NCBI GenBank assembly: GCA_937893015.1 | Contig: CALBJX010000027.1 | Coordinates: 1-36,682, forward strand | DNA: 36,682 bases | Direction: 5' to 3' | Source: an uncultured Verrucomicrobiales bacterium | Lineage (GTDB): Bacteria; Verrucomicrobiota; Verrucomicrobiia; Verrucomicrobiales; Akkermansiaceae | Part shown: positions 15,232-21,625 of the stretch, piece by piece | Numbering within the stretch: the stretch's first letter is position 1 | Layout: every line of letters begins with the position of its first letter | Position numbers and translations under genes: made by a program | Notes under the pieces: model-generated | The model's database searches: none | Told to the model about the DNA's origin: nothing | The model's input: the letters and a program-made list of their open reading frames with translations, nothing else

Positions 15232-15951
15232 ATGAAACGCATTCTTCTCTCGGCTTTGTTGGCGATGGGTCTGTGGACATGGGCGTCGGTTCCCTGCATG
15301 GCGGAACCGACGGATGCACCTGTGCAGAAATCGAAGAAATCCAAGAAGGAAAAGAAGGGAAACAAGGCAGAGAATGAGGAACCGGCGGAACTCTCCCCCG
15401 TGGCGGCAGCTCTCAAGAAGGTGAAGTGCTACACGGAGAGCACACCCGCCCTCGATGCGAAGTATTACATCTTCCTCTACTCCACCTCCTCCTGTTTCCA
15501 CTGCAACCGCACCATGCCCGATGACGTGCTCTTCTACAAGGAAATGCGCCGTCAGGGGGATGTGGAGATGATTCTCGTCACCATCTCCCAGCTGGACAAC
15601 CCTGCTGCCGCCAAAGGCTTTTTGGACAAATACAACGCGCCCTTCGCGGGGATGGTGTGGGAGGATATGAAAGCGGCGGGCGTGCCCGGTTCAAACGGGA
15701 TGCAGCTGCCCCCGGGCTTCATCATCGTGAAAAACGATGGTCAGGTGGTCCACTCCGGCCCCGGCAGCGTGAATGGTCGCAACATGATGCAGGATTGGAA
15801 GCAGTACACCATCGGTGAGGATGCCGAGATTCCCCCGCCCTCTGCCGCCGAGCTCAAGGAGCAGAAAAAGGCCGAGCAAGCCAAGGCCAAGGCGGAAGCC
15901 AAAGCCGCCCGCGACAAAGCCCGCGCCGAAAAGCGCAAGAAGAAAAAGTGA
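15232..15951 (+). CDS. Exported thioredoxin-like protein (CFHC), 239 aa
   Basis: The order of parts is a signal peptide (about 1-24, ending CMA), a Lys-rich linker (KKSKKEKKGNK), and a thioredoxin-like domain with C-F-H-C at residues 88-91 in the context YSTSSCFHCNRTMPDD. The strand FIIVKNDGQVVHSGPG corresponds to the usual second half of the fold; the cis-Pro is probably in LPPGF. A C-terminal Ala/Lys-rich helix (about 205-239, ending KRKKKK) is absent from the paralogue at 4060. It is probably a periplasmic redox or disulfide protein. The tail could bind an acidic surface or nucleic acid, but this is only a guess. Confidence 0.72.
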   Translation: MKRILLSALLAMGLWTWASVPCMAEPTDAPVQKSKKSKKEKKGNKAENEEPAELSPVAAALKKVKCYTESTPALDAKYYIFLYSTSSCFHCNRTMPDDVLFYKEMRRQGDVEMILVTISQLDNPAAAKGFLDKYNAPFAGMVWEDMKAAGVPGSNGMQLPPGFIIVKNDGQVVHSGPGSVNGRNMMQDWKQYTIGEDAEIPPPSAAELKEQKKAEQAKAKAEAKAARDKARAEKRKKKK

Positions 15952-15972
15952 ACGGGATGTACAAAGTACATT

Positions 15973-16470
15973 TCACGCCCTGCCTTCAACCATGCCGAAG
16001 GCATCGGGGAGGTGAACGATTTCCGGGCGAGCGCCCGCGGGGAGGTAGACTTCGATTATGTCGAAGCGGAAGGGCACGTCCTCGCGGTTGAGGAGCCGCA
16101 GCCAGTTGTGCGCGCCGTAGCGGATGAGCTCGCGCTTCTCGCGGTTCACGCGGCGGGAGGCCGCACCGCCCGTGGAGGAGCCGAGCGCGGTTTTCACCTC
16201 CGTAAACACCAGCGTGTCGCCCTCGCGGGAGACGATGTCCAGCTCCCCTCGGTTGCCCCAACGCCAGTTCGTGCGCAGGATGCGGTGCCCGTGTGTGCGC
16301 AGCCACGAGCAGGCGACGCGCTCACCGTAGCGGCCGTAGCGTTTGGGTGGGGGCGGCGTTCCCTCTGCCCACGGCGTGCGGCAGCGGTGCAGCAGGCGCA
16401 GGTAGGCGAAGACCCGCTCCTTCAGTTCCTGTCGCGGGGGCATGGCATCAGACGGGATAAAACGAGACAT
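15973..16470 (-). CDS. YraN/UPF0102-family nuclease-fold protein
   Basis: The 165-aa protein has the restriction-endonuclease-like core of UPF0102: GERVACSWLRTHGHRILRTN, then NRGELDIVSREGDTLVFTEVKT, where the E..D...EVK residues form the expected metal site, and the closing RFDIIEV strand. The family's function is not firmly known. The N-terminus carries about 45 extra residues compared with typical members (about 120 aa); an internal Met at position 10 is an alternative start. The start at 16470 is supported by a promoter (TTGCCA-17-TATACT) 35 nt upstream. It is convergent with the thioredoxin-like gene. Confidence 0.85.
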   Translation of the reverse strand: MSRFIPSDAMPPRQELKERVFAYLRLLHRCRTPWAEGTPPPPKRYGRYGERVACSWLRTHGHRILRTNWRWGNRGELDIVSREGDTLVFTEVKTALGSSTGGAASRRVNREKRELIRYGAHNWLRLLNREDVPFRFDIIEVYLPAGARPEIVHLPDAFGMVEGRA

Positions 16471-16505
16471 AAGGCGGAGAAAAAGCTCAGAAGCGGTGTG
16501 GGTGT

Positions 16506-16534
16506 AGTATAGAACAGGCCTCGTTATTTGGCAA
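16506..16534 (-). promoter_or_regulatory. Promoter of the YraN-type gene
   Basis: On the minus strand TTGCCA (16534-16529), 17 bp and TATACT (16511-16506) lie 35 nt before the ATG at 16470. Here a leader of about 28 nt is expected, unlike the leaderless pattern elsewhere. Confidence 0.55.
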
Positions 16535-16961
16535 TGCCTTTGTGGCGAAAGGTCAGCCAATCGAAACGACGAGCAAAAGATTCAAGCCCGAATCCCCCGC
16601 CACCCCCGAACCCGCCACGGCGACCCGCTCTCTCATGGCTCTCGCGCTCTGCGACCATGGTGGATTTCCCGGAACAGGCGGGTTGCATGCAACCCGAAAG
16701 AGGGGGCAAAAATGCGGGTGACATGCCACCCGATGAGTGGTGACGCCAAGCGCGAAACACACTAAGAGTAGCGCAACCCAACTGCGGCATCACCCCGCCA
16801 TTCCGTCTTCGCCTTCGGCTACGCCGTGACAGGTCGGCGGGCCTATGTGGGGGTGTAACGCACCCCGCCCCAATCCCCACCTTTACAGGTGGGGCTAACT
16901 TTGTGACGGCATCTGCATGCCTCCCCAAAATGTGCGCGCCCCGGCGCACGGGATAAACAAA
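16535..16961. other. Gene-free stretch with several palindromes
   Basis: I see no supported gene here. The stretch contains the perfect 16-bp palindrome GGGTTGCATGCAACCC (16680-16695), the hairpin CGGGTG-ACATGC-CACCCG (16715-16732), and a strong hairpin CCCCACCT-TTAC-AGGTGGGG (16875-16894). Frames running through it on either strand give Arg/Pro/Gly-rich low-complexity products, as expected for non-coding GC-rich DNA. A structured RNA or a dispersed repeat is possible. Confidence 0.45.
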
Positions 16962-16988
16962 CGCGTTCTGACGTTCCGTCAGAACGCG
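16962..16988 (-). terminator. Terminator of the mcsA-mcsB-clpC operon
   Basis: CGCGTTCTGACG and CGTCAGAACGCG form a perfect 12-bp stem with a 3-nt loop. On the minus strand it is followed by TTTGTTTAT. It lies 30 bp past the clpC stop codon. Confidence 0.8.
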
Positions 16989-17018
16989 GTCTTCAATTCC
17001 GCGCGGCTGCACCGCGCG

Positions 17019-19655
17019 TTATTCTTTCCGCTTCTTGGGTTTGGATTTCGGCTCAACGGCTTTCTTGGGCGTTGCCTTTTTGCGCGGCGTTTTCTTCTTG
17101 GGCGCGGCGGGCTTTTCTTCCTCAGCGAAGGCGATGCGGTCGGTGCCCTCGGGGCGGACGGCGCGGGAGGAGTGGCCCGCGATGAGGTCGCCGCGGAGAA
17201 TGGCCTCCGCAATGGGGTCTTCCAGCAGGTGCTCGATGGCGCGGCGCATGGGGCGCGCGCCGTACTGCGGGTCGTAGCCCTTGTCCACCAGCATGCCGAC
17301 CACCTCCGGGGAGAGGGTGAGCTGAATCTGCTTGTTGTCCGCGAGGCGGCGGATGAGTTTTTGGGCTTCCAGCTTCACAATCTGCTCCAGATCGGCACGC
17401 TCCAGCATGCGGAAGACGACCAGCTCATCGAAGCGGTTGATGAACTCGGGACGGAAGTGCTTTTTGGCCGCTTCCGTAATCTTCTCGCGCATGGTGTCGT
17501 AGTCCGCCTCCGCGCGGTCGATGGCACCGAAGCCCATCGTGCCCTGTCGGGACGCCTGCTCTGCCCCCACGTTGGAGGTGAGGATGATGATGGTGTTGCT
17601 GAAGCTGACCTTGCGCCCCATGGAATCCGTGACGGAGCCGTCCTCGAGAATCTGCAGCAGCAGGTTCATCACATCGGGGTGGGCTTTCTCCACCTCATCG
17701 AAGAGGATGACGGCGTAGGGGCGACGGCGCACCTGCTCCGTGAGCTGCCCGCCGTCATCATGCCCCACGTATCCGGGAGGTGCGCCGATGAGTCGGCTCG
17801 TGGAGAATTTCTCCATGTACTCGCTCATGTCCACCTGAATGAGCGCATCCGCCGTTCCGAACATGATTTCCGCGAGGTTGCGGGCGAGGTAGGTCTTGCC
17901 CACGCCCGTGGGACCCATGAAGAGGAAGGAGCCGATGGGGCGGCGCGGGTCTTTGATGTCCGCGCGGCTGCGGCGCAGGGCGCGGGAAATGGCGGAACAG
18001 GCAATATCCTGGCCGATGACCTTGCTCTTCAGCTCGTCCTCCATGTGGAGGAGCTTTTCGGTCTCCTTCTCCTCCATGCGGGAGAGCGGGATGCCCGTCC
18101 ACTTGGAGATGACGGCCATGATGTCGTCCTCCGTCACCTCGGAGACCTCGCTGTTCATGCTGCGCTTCCATGTCTCAACGGTCTCGGTGAGCTGCTCGCG
18201 GAGCTGCTTGCCCTCGTCGCGCAGGGCGGCGGCGCGCTCGAAATCCTGCGCGGAGACGGCGGCCTCCTTCTCGGCGGTCAGGCGGTCACACTTCTGCTGC
18301 ATCTCTTTGATGGAGGAAGGTCGCGTCATGCGCACCACACAGAGGCGGGAGCCCGCTTCATCCATCACGTCGATGGCCTTGTCGGGCAGGAAACGCCCCG
18401 TGAGGTAACGCTTGGAAAGATTGACGGCGGCGCGCAGGGCCTTGTCCGTGTAGCGGACGTGGTGGTGCTCCTCGTAGCGCGGGGCAATGCCTTTCAGGAT
18501 GAGGTAGGAATCCTCCGTGGAGGGCTCGCCGACCTGCACCTGCTGGAAGCGGCGTTCAAAGGCGGCATCCTTCTCGATGTGCTTGCGGTACTCGTTGAGC
18601 GTGGTGGCACCGATGGCCTGCATCTCGCCGCGGGAGAGGGCGGGCTTGATGATGTTGGACGCATCCATCGCACCCTCCGCCGAGCCCGCGCCCATGAGGG
18701 TGTGCATCTCGTCGATGAAGAGCACGATGTTCTTCTCCTTGCGGATTTCATCCATCACGGCTTTCAGACGCTCCTCGAACTGGCCGCGGTACTTGGTGCC
18801 CGCCACCATGAGGGCGAGGTCCAGCGAGATGATGCGGCGGCCGAGCAGGAACTCCGGCACGTCGCCCGCCACGATAAGCTGCGCGAGGCCTTCGACAATG
18901 GCGGTCTTGCCCACGCCCGCTTCGCCGAGCAGCACGGGGTTGTTCTTGGTGCGGCGGCAGAGGATTTGGATGACGCGCTCAATCTCCGCGCGGCGGCCGA
19001 TGACGGGGTCCAGCTCGCCCTTGGCAGCGCGAGCGGTGAGGTCGCGCCCGAAAGCCTGCAAGGCGGGGGTGCGGGAACGCTCCATGGAGCCCACGCCCGT
19101 GTTGCCGCTGCCCGCGGTCTGGGGGTGATGAAGAAAATCGTTAACGTCCTCTTCCTCATCATCCTCGCGGCGGTCGCGGGGCTGTTCGTTGCCGTTGTCG
19201 GCGTTGTCGTCCACCTCGAACTTGGGGTCGATTTCCGCGAGCACGCTCTTGCGGGCTTCATCATAGCTCAGCCCCGTGGAAGCGAGGGCATGGCGGGCGA
19301 GGCCGTCCTCATCGCGCAGGATGGCGAGCAGGATGTGCTCCGTGCCCACATAGGTGTGGCGCAGGGCCTTGGCCTCCTGCCCCGCCATCTCCAACAGACG
19401 GCGGACGCGGGGCGTGAGGGGCAGCGAGCCGGCGGTGCCCGAGGCCGTGCCCGGCACCATGGACTGCTCAATCTGCGCGGCGAGCTTGTCGATGGCGATG
19501 CCCGCGTTTTCCATGACGCTGACGGCCACCCCCTGCCCCAACTTCAGCAGCCCGAGCAGGACATGCTCGGCACCGATGTAGTTGTGACGGAAGCGGTCGG
19601 CCTCGCGGCGGGCGAGGTTCATGACTTGCTGGGCGCGTGGTGTGAAATTGTTCAT
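17019..19655 (-). CDS. clpC: Clp protease ATPase subunit ClpC
   Basis: The 878-aa protein has two N-domain repeats (about 1-145), a spacer with an acidic run (DDEEEDVNDF), AAA+ domain 1 with Walker A GEAGVGKT (244-251) and Walker B VLFIDE (311-316), a middle region with a UVR motif (about 455-490, SAQDFERAAALRDEGKQLRE), and AAA+ domain 2 with Walker A GPTGVGKT (581-588). The middle region and UVR motif define ClpC rather than ClpA or ClpB. It would unfold substrates for ClpP, which is not in the window. The last 36 or so residues form an unusual Lys/Pro-rich tail (KKKTPRKKATPKK...). The ATG overlaps the mcsB stop codon (ATGA), so translation is coupled. Confidence 0.95.
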   Translation of the reverse strand: MNNFTPRAQQVMNLARREADRFRHNYIGAEHVLLGLLKLGQGVAVSVMENAGIAIDKLAAQIEQSMVPGTASGTAGSLPLTPRVRRLLEMAGQEAKALRHTYVGTEHILLAILRDEDGLARHALASTGLSYDEARKSVLAEIDPKFEVDDNADNGNEQPRDRREDDEEEDVNDFLHHPQTAGSGNTGVGSMERSRTPALQAFGRDLTARAAKGELDPVIGRRAEIERVIQILCRRTKNNPVLLGEAGVGKTAIVEGLAQLIVAGDVPEFLLGRRIISLDLALMVAGTKYRGQFEERLKAVMDEIRKEKNIVLFIDEMHTLMGAGSAEGAMDASNIIKPALSRGEMQAIGATTLNEYRKHIEKDAAFERRFQQVQVGEPSTEDSYLILKGIAPRYEEHHHVRYTDKALRAAVNLSKRYLTGRFLPDKAIDVMDEAGSRLCVVRMTRPSSIKEMQQKCDRLTAEKEAAVSAQDFERAAALRDEGKQLREQLTETVETWKRSMNSEVSEVTEDDIMAVISKWTGIPLSRMEEKETEKLLHMEDELKSKVIGQDIACSAISRALRRSRADIKDPRRPIGSFLFMGPTGVGKTYLARNLAEIMFGTADALIQVDMSEYMEKFSTSRLIGAPPGYVGHDDGGQLTEQVRRRPYAVILFDEVEKAHPDVMNLLLQILEDGSVTDSMGRKVSFSNTIIILTSNVGAEQASRQGTMGFGAIDRAEADYDTMREKITEAAKKHFRPEFINRFDELVVFRMLERADLEQIVKLEAQKLIRRLADNKQIQLTLSPEVVGMLVDKGYDPQYGARPMRRAIEHLLEDPIAEAILRGDLIAGHSSRAVRPEGTDRIAFAEEEKPAAPKKKTPRKKATPKKAVEPKSKPKKRKE

Positions 19656-20743
19656 GATTCGTAGAGGGTGTTGAAGTGGTGGGGGTGCTCCGCCAGGAAG
19701 CGGCGGGCAGCGGCGGCACGGAGGGCGGGCAGTGCCTCCTCCATGGATTCGGGGGTGAGGGCGGTCTCCACGGAGATGAGGCGGCAGAGCTCGCGGAGGG
19801 CGGCGATGCCTTCGTCTGCTCCCCCATCCCACATCAGGTGACCGAGAGCCGTGGCCAGGCGCAGCACGGAGCAGGTGTCGCGCAGCTCCTTGAGCGTCAG
19901 GCGGCGGGCGTGGCGCAGCAACCCGTAGGCACGGCCGATGCAGTCCGTCACCTGTTCCGCGCTGTTCTCCATGAGCTTGACGCGCACCTGCCGCTCGCGG
20001 ACGCAGAGATGTTCAATAACATGACGGAAGTAGGAGGACAGCTCATCCGCGCTCCCCTCCGGACCGGGGACGGAGAAGAAAACGTAGGTATTGCCCGTGT
20101 CGTCGTTGCCGTCCGAATAGAAGGGAGAGACGCTGACATGCAGCTTTTCCGCAGCTCTCGTGACCTGCTGCATCATGCCGGCCATAGTGAGCGCGGGCAG
20201 GTGCAGAATTTGGTACATCTGCAGGCCGTCGCCCGCCTCGCTCGGCAGGCTGGAGAGGTAACCGAAAGCCGCGTCGTGCGCCAAGGGGAAGCGTCCGTCC
20301 CAATCCGCCGCAATGCGCTTCATCTCCCCGGTCACGGAATAAACGGCATCACCGCTGCGGAAGATATGGATAACAAGATGCTCCTCCTCATTCACAAAGA
20401 CGGCGAGATGACGGCGACGCGGCAGGATGAGGTGACACCCCTCGCCGCGGGCGGCCATGCAGGGCGTGAGCATCTTGCTCGCCAGCAGTGCACGACGCGT
20501 CTCATAATCCAGCTCGCTCATCTCCGCGCAGATGGTTTCGCGGGAGAGTCCGGGCAGAGAGGTGATGACGGGGATGATTTCCGACGCCACGCGGGCACGC
20601 CCTTCCGCCGTGCTCCAGCCGGGGAAGGCGTGGCCGCGCAAATTGCGCACAAGCCGCCCGATGGTGGCCATGACGATGTCCTCCCCGGGGCGTCCGCTCA
20701 TCCACACGGGGGCGGAGAGCAAGGTTTTGTGCAGATTCTTCAT
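19652..20743 (-). CDS. mcsB: McsB-like protein, kinase residues apparently lost
   Basis: The 363-aa protein aligns along most of its length with McsB protein-arginine kinase: APVWMS...EDIV near the N-terminus, VNEEEHLVI (117-125) for the NEEDH loop, and GYLSSLPSEAGDGLQ followed by HLPALT (161-186) for GYLTSCPTNVGTGLR/HLPAL. Key residues differ. The catalytic Cys (Cys167 in Bacillus) is Leu166. The SSRIRLARN motif is ATIGRLVRN, the Arg after GTGL is Gln, and the RG.YGEG motif is SPFYSDG. The C-terminal RDxxRA phosphoarginine-binding motif is not found. I infer a pseudokinase that may act as an adaptor for ClpC. It overlaps mcsA and clpC by ATGA junctions on both sides. Confidence 0.88.
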   Translation of the reverse strand: MKNLHKTLLSAPVWMSGRPGEDIVMATIGRLVRNLRGHAFPGWSTAEGRARVASEIIPVITSLPGLSRETICAEMSELDYETRRALLASKMLTPCMAARGEGCHLILPRRRHLAVFVNEEEHLVIHIFRSGDAVYSVTGEMKRIAADWDGRFPLAHDAAFGYLSSLPSEAGDGLQMYQILHLPALTMAGMMQQVTRAAEKLHVSVSPFYSDGNDDTGNTYVFFSVPGPEGSADELSSYFRHVIEHLCVRERQVRVKLMENSAEQVTDCIGRAYGLLRHARRLTLKELRDTCSVLRLATALGHLMWDGGADEGIAALRELCRLISVETALTPESMEEALPALRAAAARRFLAEHPHHFNTLYES

Positions 20744-21252
20744 GCGCGGTCGTCGGGGGTAAGGGTGCGGAGTCGGTCGCGCAGAGCGGCAGCGCGTTCA
20801 TAATCCTCGCGGGCAATGGCCTCGCGCAGCTGTTGCTCCAGCTCGCGGTGCTCATCAGCGGGGGCGGGTTCGGCGCCGTCATCCGCAGCAGCGGGCAGCT
20901 CCGTCTCCAGCTCGCGGGCAAAGACGGTGTAGCAATCCGGGCAGCCGAGGCGGCCCGTCTTGCGGAAGACATCCAGCGTGAAACCGCAGGCGGGGCAGTG
21001 AGTGAGCACATCACGATTCTCTTGCGGCGCTGCGGTCAAATCCGTACCCTCCGTCAGCTCGCGGACGATGTCATCCACGCGTTTCTTGAACTCCTCGGGG
21101 AAGAATTTTTCCGAGAAAGTGAGTGTCTGCGGGTCAAAGAGCCCCTTCTTACGGGCGCAGTCCGCACACAGGACAAGGTCGGTCACCTGTCCGTTCACGA
21201 TTTGCGTGAGGAACATCGTCGCGCGTTTTCCGCAGATCTGGCACTTTTTCAC
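20740..21252 (-). CDS. mcsA: McsA-like zinc-finger/UVR protein
   Basis: The 170-aa protein carries four CxxC pairs (CQIC at 4-7, CADC at 29-32, CPAC at 86-89, CPDC at 104-107), the zinc-binding layout of McsA, and a C-terminal UVR motif (LEQQLREAIAREDYERAAALRDRLRTL). In Firmicutes McsA activates the arginine kinase McsB and helps target proteins to ClpC. The start is a GTG at 21252; the longer frame upstream is a repeat, not coding. A promoter (TGGAAA-17-TAGAAT) ends 7 nt before the GTG, predicting a leaderless mRNA for the whole operon. The stop overlaps the mcsB start (ATGA). No ctsR-like repressor gene is present next to it. Confidence 0.9.
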   Translation of the reverse strand: MKKCQICGKRATMFLTQIVNGQVTDLVLCADCARKKGLFDPQTLTFSEKFFPEEFKKRVDDIVRELTEGTDLTAAPQENRDVLTHCPACGFTLDVFRKTGRLGCPDCYTVFARELETELPAAADDGAEPAPADEHRELEQQLREAIAREDYERAAALRDRLRTLTPDDRA

Positions 21253-21259
21253 GGCTTGG

Positions 21260-21288
21260 ATTCTACTCTTACTGCAAGTCTTTTTCCA
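21260..21288 (-). promoter_or_regulatory. Promoter of mcsA-mcsB-clpC
   Basis: On the minus strand TGGAAA (21288-21283), 17 bp and TAGAAT (21265-21260) end 7 nt before the GTG of mcsA. The -35 box is weak but the spacing matches the other promoters. No CtsR-type heptad operator is seen. Confidence 0.45.
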
Positions 21289-21357
21289 GTCTTCCCCGCG
21301 TCTTATTGTGTCAGCAAACAAGCGGAAACGAGGAGAAAGCGGCGAGGAGAGACAAAT

Positions 21358-21549
21358 GGGGATTTGACGATTTGTGATAAGAAATATGTGATTTGAGATT
21401 TTTGATTCGGAAATAGAGTGCGGCTCTCGCCGCAAGGATAGAAAAAACCTGTCTGACGTAAATGTCAGACAGGTTTCTTTAGATTGCGCCGACAGGTGCG
21501 CGAATTCTCTCAAGCACAAATCAAAAATCACATATTTCTTATCACAAAT
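21358..21549. repeat. Terminator-bearing interspersed repeat, copy B
   Basis: This is an inverted copy of the element at 4646-4838, matching at most positions, including the outer inverted repeats (GATAAGAAATATGTGATTT near 21377 and AAAAATCACATATTTCTTATC near 21523), the GCGGC hairpin and the terminator core. It lies between the divergently transcribed mcsA and mutL, where no terminator would normally be needed. Confidence 0.75.
21445..21480. terminator. Intrinsic terminator inside repeat B
   Basis: AAACCTGTCTGAC (21445-21457) pairs with GTCAGACAGGTTT (21464-21476), followed by CTTT on the plus strand and by a long T run on the minus strand. Compared with copy A the stem bases differ at paired positions (CCGG.. 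versus CCTG..AGG), so pairing is kept. Confidence 0.75.
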
Positions 21550-21585
21550 GAGAGCGATAAATCGCTCATTTCTCCGTCTCCGGAA

Positions 21586-21614
21586 TTGACCTTGCGGGGC
21601 GGGCATGGTAGATT
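21586..21614 (+). promoter_or_regulatory. Promoter of mutL
   Basis: TTGACC (21586-21591), 17 bp and TAGATT (21609-21614) end 11 nt before the ATG at 21626. A GGAGG lies between the -10 box and the ATG, so it may be only partly inside the transcript. Confidence 0.55.
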
Positions 21615-21625
21615 GGAGGCACAGC

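Noticed and set aside
16524..17012. A 162-codon minus-strand frame in the spacer before clpC.
   Set aside because: The translation is Arg/Gly/Pro-rich with no coherent domain and runs through several palindromes, including the clpC terminator.
16917..19664. A 915-codon plus-strand frame opposite clpC.
   Set aside because: It is the antisense shadow of a clearly conserved clpC gene in GC-rich DNA. Its translation is rich in His, Gly, Ala and Arg and matches no family.
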